Below are positions 7,149 to 14,993 of a stretch of 21,942 nt of DNA, in pieces. This DNA is from Promethearchaeota archaeon (GTDB lineage: Archaea > Asgardarchaeota > Lokiarchaeia > Sigynarchaeales > SOKP01). Each line of letters opens with the position of its first letter. Position 1 is the stretch's first letter. A program made the position numbers and the translations under genes. The stretch lies in NCBI GenBank assembly GCA_016839845.1, contig JAEOTL010000106.1:1-21942 (forward strand), read 5' to 3'. The notes under the pieces were generated by a model. It had not been told where the DNA came from. It saw only the letters and a program-made list of their open reading frames with translations, and made no database searches.

Positions 7149-7802
7149 ATGAATTTACATAAATATAAGGAAATCTTTCATGAATTTGCCGGGGACGCTG
7201 AGTTTATCAATGAACAAATTAAAAAACTAAATTTTGATACAACTAGTAAACTTTTAGACATAGGTACGGGAATGGGAGCGATGTCTACCTTATTAGCACT
7301 TAATGGCTTTAAAGTTCTTACAGGTGAACCAGAAAAGGATATTGAAGGGGATGAGGAATATAATCATGAACATTCTCATTATACAAGTGCTCCTCCCCCA
7401 AAAAACATTTATAGTAATCAGGACAACCATCATTGGGAGGAATGGGGTGATTGGGAGAGATCAGCAAAAATTTTAGGTGTAGAACATCTAATAACATATC
7501 AACATTTTGACGTTCAGGCTTTACCATTTGAAGATCACTCATTTCATGGGATTTTTTTATATGATTCTCTTCAACACATTCAAAATAGGGAGCTTGCTCT
7601 GAAAGAATGCCTAAGAGTTCTAAAGGATAGGGGGAAAATTATCGTTATTGAATGGACGGAAAAACAAATTGAAGAAGATTATAAAAAATATGGGTTTAAA
7701 ATTGAAAAAATAGATCCTTGGGATTACCTTGATCGAAAACGAACTTCCATTGAAAATGTATCTGGGGATATTGTTAATTTTTATATTATCAGAAAGAAAT
7801 AA
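7149..7802 (+). CDS. Class I SAM-dependent methyltransferase with His-rich insert
   Basis: 217 residues. Rossmann-fold methyltransferase signs: motif I L35-L-D-I-G-T-G-M-G near residues 35-43, acidic strand-2 end G59-E-P-E, motif II/III area F120-D-V-Q-A-L-P-F with F-L-Y-D-S-L-Q-H (137-143), and the E-C-L-R-V-L-K-D-R-G helix-turn near 153-162. This is the Methyltransf_11 type, acting on a small molecule or unknown acceptor. Unusually, about 45 residues are inserted after strand 2: H73-x-H75-x-H77-Y, a proline run, then H94-H95-W96 and W99/W102, giving a likely metal-binding loop over the SAM site. The N-terminus resembles methyltransferases found near corrinoid or metal enzymes in anaerobes, but the substrate cannot be told. 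It lies 49 bases after the small His protein and is convergent with the next GTPase gene. Confidence 0.8.
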   Translation: MNLHKYKEIFHEFAGDAEFINEQIKKLNFDTTSKLLDIGTGMGAMSTLLALNGFKVLTGEPEKDIEGDEEYNHEHSHYTSAPPPKNIYSNQDNHHWEEWGDWERSAKILGVEHLITYQHFDVQALPFEDHSFHGIFLYDSLQHIQNRELALKECLRVLKDRGKIIVIEWTEKQIEEDYKKYGFKIEKIDPWDYLDRKRTSIENVSGDIVNFYIIRKK

Positions 7803-7847
7803 TAGCTTTCTCAGTTTTCGGGTACAATCATAGATTATGAAAAAAAT

Positions 7848-9056
7848 TTAGAGGAATAAATTAATTAAAGGAAGCAGTTGTTGTTTAAAATAATCCAATT
7901 TATCCTCTAACTTCTTGGGATCTGACACTAGAGCCCAAAGATATACGGGAATCTGAAGATCTGAATATTCAAACAATTTTTCACCCCTGACTGTAAAACC
8001 GTTAAGCGGGAGATCAAGTCTTATCGATTTTTCTCGCACTAAACCAATCGAGTTATAGAAGTTAGATAATGTTTGGAGAAGTAGGGCTGTATTATTAACC
8101 AACATTTCATCAGTATCAGTATCGGTATAGTTACCAAAAATGAGACCATCCATAGATACCAAACTCGCAGCCTTAGCGTCTACTTGATCAGTATATTCTT
8201 CTAAAATATTTTCAATTATTTCTGAAGTATCGGAAACCTTTTTCAATGCGATACTGAACATTTGCATAATAGTTTCGCGTTGAAACACAGTGGTATCGCA
8301 AAAGTCAATTGAAAATTGCTCAAATTCTTCGATGACTTTGCTAAATTTATTCTTTATATTTGTAACATTTTGTTGCCATTGGAGTGTTTTTCGAATGTCT
8401 TGATCGCTTTTACTAAGGACTATAAGAAACGCGGGATTTTCTTTTAATTCAATAAGAACTTTTAATACCTCTCGGAAATAATTTGCTGCTTCTGTAAACC
8501 TATCTGGATCTTGACTATCAATAACATACAGCACGATATCCGCCTCTGTAAAAAAAAGCTCAGGTCTATTAAAGTAGAGCTTTTCTCTGTACATTATTTG
8601 ACCACCTAAATCCCATGAGATAATTGGATAGCCAAAAAAGTCTAATTTCTCTCTCTTTACACCTCTTGTTGGAAGCAAAGATTTAATAATTGAAAATTTA
8701 TCTTGAACTACAGCAAGGATTGAGGTTTTTCCCCCATTATCTAATCCAATCATCAAGACTTTTTTATGACGTTTTAATTGTTCCTTTACATTCTTTTGAA
8801 TTAATTGGGCAATTTTAACCCATTTCTGTAGCATAGAAGGTAATATATCCCTTATTTCGGGAAGATCTGAAGCAGATAAACTTGCTAGATCACCAATTGT
8901 TTTTATACCATTAGTTATTAGTTGATCTGAGCTAACTTTATCAACACCAATAAGAGTTTCTGGTTTGAATCTTAAAATTTCTTCAAGTTCACTAAGCAAA
9001 ACAGTACTTTTAAAGAAGTCTTTTAAAATAACATTCTTATCACTTTGATCTGGCAT
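7848..9056 (-). CDS. HhH-Arf GTPase-roadblock/longin fusion protein
   Basis: 402 residues. Residues about 33-72 form a helix-hairpin-helix-like unit (I36-G-V-D-K-V ... L-I-T-N-G-I-K-T-I-G-D-L) of the kind found in RNA polymerase alpha C-terminal and RadA/RuvA domains. Residues about 97-275 are an Arf-type G domain: P-loop G104-L-D-N-G-G109-K-T-S112, switch I P129-T130-R-G132, G3 W148-D-L-G-G-Q153. G4 is S215-K-S-D218 instead of N-K-x-D, which may weaken guanine specificity. Residues about 280-402 are an alpha/beta domain (S-L-V-S-M-D-G-L-I-F ... I-R-L-D-L-P-L-N-G) typical of roadblock/longin regulators. The overall order, G domain then roadblock-like domain, recalls Rag/Gtr GTPases. ATG 9056; a TATA-like AAAGTATAAAG lies about 25-35 bases upstream on this strand. 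Divergent from the vWA gene. Likely a cytosolic or membrane-edge switch; partners unknown. Confidence 0.85.
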   Translation of the reverse strand: MPDQSDKNVILKDFFKSTVLLSELEEILRFKPETLIGVDKVSSDQLITNGIKTIGDLASLSASDLPEIRDILPSMLQKWVKIAQLIQKNVKEQLKRHKKVLMIGLDNGGKTSILAVVQDKFSIIKSLLPTRGVKREKLDFFGYPIISWDLGGQIMYREKLYFNRPELFFTEADIVLYVIDSQDPDRFTEAANYFREVLKVLIELKENPAFLIVLSKSDQDIRKTLQWQQNVTNIKNKFSKVIEEFEQFSIDFCDTTVFQRETIMQMFSIALKKVSDTSEIIENILEEYTDQVDAKAASLVSMDGLIFGNYTDTDTDEMLVNNTALLLQTLSNFYNSIGLVREKSIRLDLPLNGFTVRGEKLFEYSDLQIPVYLWALVSDPKKLEDKLDYFKQQLLPLINLFL

Positions 9057-9079
9057 TTCACATCAGATTAATTTACATT

Positions 9080-9098
9080 TATCTTTATACTTTATACT
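9080..9098 (-). promoter_or_regulatory. Promoter region of HhH-GTPase gene
   Basis: On the minus strand this reads as two tandem TATA-like elements (AGTATAAAG-type), 24-42 bases before ATG 9056. No clear Shine-Dalgarno site is present, only a partial match (GATGTGA) directly before the start. Confidence 0.35.
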
Positions 9099-9228
9099 TA
9101 ATAAGATATTATTAAATTTTAGTAATTTTACTAGTTATTAAATAATTTATAAAATATAAAAAGAAGATTGATAGACCAGTTTTTGAAGCATATTTGAAAT
9201 ATAATACTCAATAAACCTCTATTTTATA

Positions 9229-10434
9229 ATGACTGAACAGAGAATTCCCGAAAATATCGTCGTATGTCTAGATTCTTCAAGATCGATGTATCGGAAGGAT
9301 TTTGCTCCAAATCGACTAACATCGTGTGTGAATGCAATTAAATCTCTTTTAACCGAAAGATTTACGTCAGATACTCTCAGCACTTTTGCTCTGGTGAAAT
9401 TTTCCAATTCAGCTGAAAAAGTCATTGATTTTACAACATCAACCTATGTAGATAGTTTTAACAAAGCTTTAGATTCTCTTAGATGTGGGGGATATTCAGC
9501 AATAGGAGAAGGTTTAGCATTATCTATCAAAACTGTTATTGCTGAACTCCGGAAAATTGGTGCGAAACCGCCTCGAATTTTATTAATTTCTGATGGAAAA
9601 ATAATGAAATCTGCTGTAGATCCCATTAAGATGGCTCGTCTTGCTCAGGGCTTAAATATTAAAATTGATACATTTTTAGTCGGGGATGCTGGTCAAAATA
9701 ATATTTTAAAAAAGTTAAGTGATCTTACTGGAGGAAGATATTTTTACACTAATGATTCTCAGAGTCTGATAAGATCCGCAAAAGAAATTGCTGCTGATAA
9801 TTATAAGAAATATGGTTCAGATAAAGATGTGATTAGTGAAAATCCCGCATTTCTTAGAAAAATTGCAGCGGATTTACTGAGAGTACAAGACTTGACGAAA
9901 GATGATGAGCAGAGGGTTAAACAATTACGAGGTGAAGGCGATTTTAAGAAGTGTTCAATCTGCTTTTCAGATAAGAATCCCTATACAAAAGGATCTTTCT
10001 ATATTACCGGTAGATATTGTCCTAATTGTACTACTCCTTTCCATATACACTGTTTGGCCGGGTGGGCAGATTCCCAAAAGGATAAAATGATAAAACAATC
10101 AGGAACTGCTCGATGTCCTCATTGTTTTTATTTATTAAAAATCCCCACTGAAGTGAGTCAAATTCAGAAGCTACGTGTTCTTTCTCGTGGTACTAAAGAA
10201 GAACCTGGAAAGAAACCAGAGCTTTTCCCTGCTAAGAGAATTGGAGACGTCGCAAATCTTGGGGAAGACGCACTTTTCAGTGCATGTCCAGTATGCAATT
10301 TAATATTTGAAAAGGGACAAAAAGCAGTTCAATGCGGTAATCTTGAATGCAATATTCTTTATCACGAGGAGTGCTTTAAGAAATTAAAAGATGGTCAATG
10401 CCGAAATTGTGATGTAAAATTACATCTTTATTAA
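9229..10434 (+). CDS. vWA protein with two C4HC3 zinc modules (p44/Ssl1-like)
   Basis: 401 residues. Residues 8-190 are a vWA domain with an intact MIDAS core: D15-x-S17-x-S19, a G88-Y-S-A-I-G loop with Ser at the usual Thr position, and I-S-D122-G. The stretch D24-F-A-P-N-R-L-T31 after the first strand closely recalls the same place in TFIIH p44/Ssl1 and more loosely Rpn10. After a helical linker come two zinc modules: C242-x2-C245-x18-C264-x2-C267-x4-H272-x2-C275-x20-C296-x2-C299, and C353-x2-C356-x12-C369-x4-C374-x4-H379-x2-C382-x8-C391-x2-C394. This is a PHD/RING-like C4HC3 ligand order; the second closely matches the p44 C-terminal RING spacing with one Cys replaced by His. vWA followed by two zinc domains is the Ssl1 order. 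Candidate roles: transcription/repair cofactor or ubiquitin-type E3. The role is unproven. Confidence 0.85.
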   Translation: MTEQRIPENIVVCLDSSRSMYRKDFAPNRLTSCVNAIKSLLTERFTSDTLSTFALVKFSNSAEKVIDFTTSTYVDSFNKALDSLRCGGYSAIGEGLALSIKTVIAELRKIGAKPPRILLISDGKIMKSAVDPIKMARLAQGLNIKIDTFLVGDAGQNNILKKLSDLTGGRYFYTNDSQSLIRSAKEIAADNYKKYGSDKDVISENPAFLRKIAADLLRVQDLTKDDEQRVKQLRGEGDFKKCSICFSDKNPYTKGSFYITGRYCPNCTTPFHIHCLAGWADSQKDKMIKQSGTARCPHCFYLLKIPTEVSQIQKLRVLSRGTKEEPGKKPELFPAKRIGDVANLGEDALFSACPVCNLIFEKGQKAVQCGNLECNILYHEECFKKLKDGQCRNCDVKLHLY

Positions 10435-10464
10435 GACAATTTATTAAGGGAGTTTACTAGTACG

Positions 10465-10713
10465 TTATTTCCTTCCTAATTTCATCATGATATCTATTTC
10501 TGATATTAAATAGCATAGAATATCGTAGTCTGGTCCTGAATGATATATTTCAGCCGCTTTAGCTCTTATTAAAGTTTCTTGATTGTAATTTGGGTCCCTA
10601 TTAAGAATTAATTGCCTCTCTGCTAACATCCAACACAATTTATCATACGCATATCCTTTTTGTGCGAGGTAATATGCAGCTATATTAACTTGCGAGATTA
10701 TTTCATCATCCAT
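10465..10713 (-). CDS. Small protein with two DUF2934-like helical repeats
   Basis: 82 residues from ATG 10713; an ATG at 10722 and a TTG at 10746 are in-frame alternatives. ATG 10713 is preferred because a TATA-like ATAAAAAG lies about 20-28 bases before it and the conserved part begins at D-D-E-I-I-S. Two similar halves are visible: I-A-A-Y-Y-L-A-Q-K-G ... W-M-L-A-E-R, and A-K-A-A-E-I-Y-H-S-G ... Y-L-I-S-E-I-D. The pattern resembles DUF2934, short helical modules of unknown role more often seen in bacteria. No membrane segment. It is convergent with the vWA gene and divergent from the MtrH-like gene. The family match is by eye. Confidence 0.55.
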   Translation of the reverse strand: MDDEIISQVNIAAYYLAQKGYAYDKLCWMLAERQLILNRDPNYNQETLIRAKAAEIYHSGPDYDILCYLISEIDIMMKLGRK

Positions 10714-10816
10714 TATAATCATGTATAATCTTTTTATGAACTTCAATTGATTAATAGTCTTCTGATATTTAATTCCTCTTATCTTTATAGGAATTTTGCA
10801 TTTCCTTAGTGGAAAA

Positions 10817-10826
10817 AAATATATAT
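10817..10826 (+). promoter_or_regulatory. TATA-like box for MtrH-like gene
   Basis: AAAATATATA lies about 29-38 bases before ATG 10855, with no Shine-Dalgarno site, suggesting a short or absent leader. Confidence 0.35.
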
Positions 10827-10854
10827 GCAGTAAAACTCTAAATTAAATTTATAC

Positions 10855-11730
10855 ATGAATGAATCTAATTACTATTCCTATGGAAAAATAAGAGTAGGGA
10901 AGGGCAGTTTTGACCTTCCCCCAGTTTTAATTGGTACGATATTTTATCAAAATCAAACGATTATTGATAGGAAAAATCCCGAAGTATTTAATGTTCAAAA
11001 AGCAAAAAAACGAATAGAAACTCATTTAAAACTTTCAGAGAAGTACAAAGTCCCAAATTTAGTAGAAATATCTGCTACAACACCTGAAGCAATGGTAAAA
11101 TATCTTGAGTTTTATATTGGGAACTTTGAACCCCCATTTGTCTTGGGAGGAAATTTTGATTCTAGAGTCGCGGGAATTGAATACCTTGAAAAAGCTGGAA
11201 TAAAACCGGATCAATATATATATAATACAATTTCTAGTCTAAAAAATAAGCAAGAATTGGAAATTATTAGAAAATATCACATCGATTCCGTTGTTGTTCT
11301 AATCCTTGGTTCGGAAAATATGACTTCGACACAGAGATATGAATATATTACAGCTAAGAACCAACCGAATAATGAAAGTATACTGAGTGGGCTGAAAAAT
11401 CAAGGAGTTGAACAAATTTGGATTGATGGGGGAGTTATTAATTTAGAAAGTTTAGCACATATCCTTGAGACACATCAGGTCATCAGTACAGGATTGAAAC
11501 TCCCTGTAGGGACTGCTCCAAATCTATTTCTATTTCAATACTCCTCACCGCGGCTCAATATTAAGTTCCATACAAGATATAGAAGAGCAAGCATTATGTT
11601 TATCGCATCATGGTATTCTAATTTCATTTTCTATGGAGCTATTGAAGATGCTAAGGAATCATTTTCTTCAGCATATCAGTCTATTCAGTTCAAAAACATT
11701 GTCAAAGAGAAAAATATTAAACTCTTTTGA
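10855..11730 (+). CDS. MtrH-family methyltransferase (stand-alone)
   Basis: 291 residues. It matches tetrahydromethanopterin S-methyltransferase subunit H in several blocks: L-P-P-V-L-I-G-T-I-F-Y near residues 21-31, the A-K-K-R-I-E ... L-S-E-K-Y stretch, E-I-S-A-T-T-P-E-A-M with K-Y-L-E-F, the G-Y-L/A-G-I-K-x-D-x-Y-I-Y-N-T-I-S-S region (position of the family's I-Y-N-S-I), S-V-V-V-L-I-L, I-D-G-G, L-P-V-G-T-A-P-N (family: P-x-G-x-x-x-H/P-N), and F-I-F-Y-G-A-I-E-D-A near the end. MtrH moves methyl groups between tetrahydropterin and a corrinoid protein. Here the Mtr membrane subunits are absent, so it may instead work with a soluble corrinoid protein linking C1 compounds to the Wood-Ljungdahl pathway represented by cdhA. 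Exact substrate unknown. Confidence 0.8.
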   Translation: MNESNYYSYGKIRVGKGSFDLPPVLIGTIFYQNQTIIDRKNPEVFNVQKAKKRIETHLKLSEKYKVPNLVEISATTPEAMVKYLEFYIGNFEPPFVLGGNFDSRVAGIEYLEKAGIKPDQYIYNTISSLKNKQELEIIRKYHIDSVVVLILGSENMTSTQRYEYITAKNQPNNESILSGLKNQGVEQIWIDGGVINLESLAHILETHQVISTGLKLPVGTAPNLFLFQYSSPRLNIKFHTRYRRASIMFIASWYSNFIFYGAIEDAKESFSSAYQSIQFKNIVKEKNIKLF

Positions 11731-11795
11731 GATTGTGAAAATTTAGTTTAGGGAAACGTATCATCAACCCATTAAAACACCGAATTAATTTAATA

Positions 11796-11819
11796 AAAAC
11801 CTATTAATACTTAGGTTTT
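11796..11819. repeat. 8-base inverted repeat between MtrH-like and SNAP-like genes
   Basis: AAAACCTA (11796-11803) and TAGGTTTT (11812-11819) are perfect inverted arms around an 8-base spacer. It follows the MtrH-like gene and lies 68 bases before the next start. It could be an operator, or an RNA hairpin at the end of the upstream transcript. Confidence 0.35.
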
Positions 11820-11886
11820 CATATCTTTATTAAGTCTCAACACATTGGTAACAAAATTACGTTTTTTATTGAATTGGAGAGAAAGA

Positions 11887-13026
11887 ATGATAAACAATTA
11901 TGATCGGGAAGATAAAGAAATTGAAGCAATTCAACTCATAGACAAAGCTGAAAATCTGGCTGACCAAAATAAAGGAGATGATGCCATTCTTTTCTACGAG
12001 AGAGCTGCTCAAATATATCTTGATCTTGGAAGTTATATAAAATTAGATGAGTTGTACGCCCGAATTGTCCAAATAATTTCAAAATTTAAAAACAATCTTC
12101 AGGCAACCTATAGGTTAAAGTCAATTATCCGTAAGACTGAAGAATTAAAATTATATGAAGTTTCTGCTAAATTACTGATTCAATTAGGAAATATATCATA
12201 TAAGATGCGAGACTGGGAGACTGCAGGAGAGTGTTGGCAAAAGGCAGCTGATTATTTAAATGAAATTGATCCTGAGGAATTTAACAGTATGTGTTCAATG
12301 TTTTTATTAAAGGCTGGTCAAGCATTTGAACGATCAAGAATAAAAAAGGATATTGGGAAAAATTTAATTTTTAAGTCTGTAATGAAAATAAATAAATTTG
12401 ATGAACTCTATGAAGAAGAGGAAAAAAGAGCGTTTAATCTTTTATCCCGTGAAGAATTTGAAGCCGCTGCAAAAAAGTTCAATAATATCGCTAGCTATTT
12501 CAAAAAAGCATTAGATAACTTAGCAGATTTAATAGATGAGGAAGAATCCAGAGAGACTTGGCTTAATGTCAAAGCACGATTAATTCATTTTGTTGCCGAA
12601 TATCAGACTGTTGCTGCGTTATGCTTGAGAGCTTCTGAAAACCGTGAACATAACGAAACAATTAAGAAATTTGGGTTGAAATCTCTTGACAGATTTAAAG
12701 AATCAATTTCTCTTCTCAAATTATATTTATTGCCACAAGTATCCGATTTCGATCATGAAGTTATTTTAAGAATAACTTTTGATACAATGTTAACTGCTAT
12801 TATTCAAAGCATGTTAGGGATTCAGCAGTTAGATTCTATAGAATATCTGTTGGATGGTTTGGAGAAGAATAAGGAACTTTTAAAGAAACTAAAGGAATCC
12901 CCTTACTTCAAGATAACTAGGAGAATCCAAAAAGTAGGGATTAGAGAGGTATTTGATGATCTGTTGAAACTTAATTTAGGTCATTTTGAAAATATTAAAA
13001 ATGTACTAATCACCTATTTTATGTAA
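11887..13026 (+). CDS. SNAP/TPR-like alpha-helical repeat protein
   Basis: 379 residues from ATG 11887, chosen because GGAG at 11876-11879 sits seven bases before it; the longer TTG-started reading (11845) has no such site. It is all helical. The first third shows TPR/SNAP-like helix pairs: A-I-L-F-Y-E-R-A-A-Q-I-Y-L-D-L-G-S-Y, then A-K-L-L-I-Q-L-G-N-I-S-Y-K-M-R-D-W-E-T-A-G, and W-Q-K-A-A-D-Y-L. The F-Y-E-R-A-A-x-I-Y-L and repeated A-A-x-x-F/Y themes recall alpha-SNAP, the adaptor that recycles SNARE complexes in eukaryotes. The protein is longer than alpha-SNAP (about 295). A Glu-Glu-rich hinge at about 180 separates a second helical half. No signal or membrane segment. Probably a scaffold; a membrane-trafficking role is inference. 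Confidence 0.75.
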   Translation: MINNYDREDKEIEAIQLIDKAENLADQNKGDDAILFYERAAQIYLDLGSYIKLDELYARIVQIISKFKNNLQATYRLKSIIRKTEELKLYEVSAKLLIQLGNISYKMRDWETAGECWQKAADYLNEIDPEEFNSMCSMFLLKAGQAFERSRIKKDIGKNLIFKSVMKINKFDELYEEEEKRAFNLLSREEFEAAAKKFNNIASYFKKALDNLADLIDEEESRETWLNVKARLIHFVAEYQTVAALCLRASENREHNETIKKFGLKSLDRFKESISLLKLYLLPQVSDFDHEVILRITFDTMLTAIIQSMLGIQQLDSIEYLLDGLEKNKELLKKLKESPYFKITRRIQKVGIREVFDDLLKLNLGHFENIKNVLITYFM

Positions 13027-13291
13027 AGATTCTCCATTTTTAAAGAGGGAAAAAAGCAACTTGCACAATTTCCTAAAATCTTGCATTCTGTGGCACTTTA
13101 GACCACTATATAGAATCAACAAAACATTTAAATAAGAGCAATATATATTTTAGTTTAATAATCATTTATATTACTAGAGAGTTGTTAAGAGATTCTCGAT
13201 TCTTTTTCTTGTCTAATCTAATAATAACTTCTCAGATATAGATGCGTTATTAAAATAAAATGAAAAAAGAAAAAAAACGGTGATATATTCA

Positions 13292-14875
13292 TTGAATATT
13301 CTTTATGTTAATCCGTCTCGGATCACCTCAGGACTCGATGCAATAATTAAAGGACCCCCCTTACCATTAGTAACAATTGCAGCAATGGTTCCGGAACATG
13401 AGGCAAAATTATTTGATTTTAAGGTTCAAAAATATCGTGAAAATCGGTTTCGTTCATTATTGAACAATGCGGATGTTGTTGCTATAACCAGTATGACACC
13501 TCAAATCGAAAATGCGTTTGAAGTGGCGGAGATGGCAAAACAACAAGGCTGTACTACTGTTATGGGGGGATATCATCCAACGTTAGCACCTGACTATGTA
13601 GCAAAGCATCCTGCTGTTGATTTTACCGTACGAGGTGAAGGAGAGTATACATTTCAAGAATTGATCCAATTTCTTGATGGAAATGAGAAACAAAAAGATC
13701 TGAAAGGAATCGATGGTATTTCATATAAAGATAAAGAAGGAAAAGTTTTTCATAACGAAGATCGACACATCGAACCTAATTTGGATAATTTCCCGATGCC
13801 GCGAAGAGATCTCTTAGATGATAAAAAGTATATTTACTTAGGGGCCCGAGTTGCTCAGCTTGAATCTTCACGGGGATGCCCACATAATTGTAAGTTCTGT
13901 TGTATAATCAAGATGTGGAGAAATTCAGATCGTCGACTCACATATCGTACGAAATCAACAAAGAGAATAATGCAAGAAATTTATGATATAGATTGGAAAA
14001 ATGACTTTATATTTTTCTGTGAAGATAATTTTACAATCAAAATCAAAAGAACAAAAAAAATCCTTGAAACAATTATTCGCTCAGGAGTACATAATAAAAT
14101 GTATTTTTCCTGTCAATCTCGAGTTGATTCATTATATCGGAATCCGTGGTTAATCGATTTAATGGAAAAAGCGGGAATGAGACAGGTATTTCTTGGAATT
14201 GAATCAGTTCATCAGCAGAGCCTTGATGCTATGAATAAACAAAATACTACTCCCGATATGGTTCGTAAAGTCGTATCTATGCTACAAGATCGTGGAATTT
14301 CGATTTTTGGTGGAATTATTATTGGATTTCCAGGAGAAACCAAAACTATGGTGAGACAGAACATTCAGTTTGCTCGATCTCTCAATTTAACTTGTGTACA
14401 GTTCACACCGATAACTGCTTTTCCCGGAACAGATTTCTATAATGAAATGAAAGAAAAAAATATGGTTACAAGCAATGATTTTAAACATTATAACCTGTTT
14501 CATCCCATGATGCGAACCGAACAGTTGACTACTAACGAAATGTTTCATCTAGTTGCTGAAGCTTACTCAGCGTACTATTTGAGCAAGGGATGGCTTAAAA
14601 TGCTTATTAAAAGATATTTAAATCCTATTGGGAAATTTAACTGGATGGGTCGAAACGTTCCTCGATTTGCGAAAACCGCAATTGTAAGTGGATTGGATAT
14701 GCTTCATTCAATGGGAATGACTAGAGGGATACTCTCCGATGAAATGAAAGAGCTTATGGCACAAGGAGACGCAATTAATCCTCTGACTGTCACCAAATCT
14801 GAAATTATACAAGAAAAACTTGAAAATGGTGTTAAAACCAAACTAACAAAAAAACCGGTAAAAATTTCTGATTAA
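13292..14875 (+). CDS. B12-binding-domain radical SAM protein
   Basis: About 527 residues from TTG 13292: GGTGAT at 13279-13284 is a Shine-Dalgarno match with seven-base spacing, giving the family-typical L-N-I-L-Y-V-N-P start. GTG 13280 is possible but is itself part of that site. The N-terminal ~140 residues are a B12-binding-type Rossmann domain with V-M-G-G-Y-H-P-T-L-A-P and V-R-G-E-G-E-Y-T-F. The radical SAM core follows with C196-P-H-N-C200-K-F-C203, then F-F-C-E-D-N-F and G-I-I-I-G-F-P-G-E-T. This is the BchE/P-methylase-type class. Members carry out C-methylation, cyclisation or other radical chemistry; the substrate is not deducible. The His that usually ligates cobalamin (D-x-H-x-x-G) is not seen, so cobalamin may be absent or bound differently. 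The C-terminal 120 residues are helical and basic. Confidence 0.88.
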   Translation: MNILYVNPSRITSGLDAIIKGPPLPLVTIAAMVPEHEAKLFDFKVQKYRENRFRSLLNNADVVAITSMTPQIENAFEVAEMAKQQGCTTVMGGYHPTLAPDYVAKHPAVDFTVRGEGEYTFQELIQFLDGNEKQKDLKGIDGISYKDKEGKVFHNEDRHIEPNLDNFPMPRRDLLDDKKYIYLGARVAQLESSRGCPHNCKFCCIIKMWRNSDRRLTYRTKSTKRIMQEIYDIDWKNDFIFFCEDNFTIKIKRTKKILETIIRSGVHNKMYFSCQSRVDSLYRNPWLIDLMEKAGMRQVFLGIESVHQQSLDAMNKQNTTPDMVRKVVSMLQDRGISIFGGIIIGFPGETKTMVRQNIQFARSLNLTCVQFTPITAFPGTDFYNEMKEKNMVTSNDFKHYNLFHPMMRTEQLTTNEMFHLVAEAYSAYYLSKGWLKMLIKRYLNPIGKFNWMGRNVPRFAKTAIVSGLDMLHSMGMTRGILSDEMKELMAQGDAINPLTVTKSEIIQEKLENGVKTKLTKKPVKISD

Positions 14876-14910
14876 AGTCCTTCTAATTTGGTTCTCTTTA
14901 AGATCTGAGG

Positions 14911-14917
14911 ATTTTTT
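14911..14917 (+). terminator. T-tract after the radical SAM gene
   Basis: A run of seven Ts about 37 bases after the stop codon is a plausible U-tract terminator. A hairpin follows shortly after it. Confidence 0.35.
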
Positions 14918-14932
14918 TAATATTTATTAGGC

Positions 14933-14975
14933 ACTATTTTAAATCTAAAGGTATCTAATTAGAATTTAAAATAGT
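14933..14975. repeat. Long inverted repeat just before the MFS gene
   Basis: ACTATTTTAAAT (14933-14944) and ATTTAAAATAGT (14964-14975) are perfect 12-base arms. Inside them CTAA (14945-14948) pairs with TTAG (14959-14962), leaving one bulged A and a 10-base loop. The right arm contains a TATA-like core (ATTTAAAAT) about 22-30 bases before ATG 14994, so it may be an operator over the promoter. Confidence 0.45.
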
Positions 14976-14993
14976 AATTATCAGTATCTTGAT

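Noticed and set aside
9902..10090. Overlapping ORF inside the vWA gene in another frame
   Set aside because: It is a shadow of the real frame, which carries the conserved zinc ligands.
11845..11886. N-terminal extension of the SNAP-like protein from TTG
   Set aside because: The Shine-Dalgarno site at 11876-11879 places the start at ATG 11887; the extension has no support.
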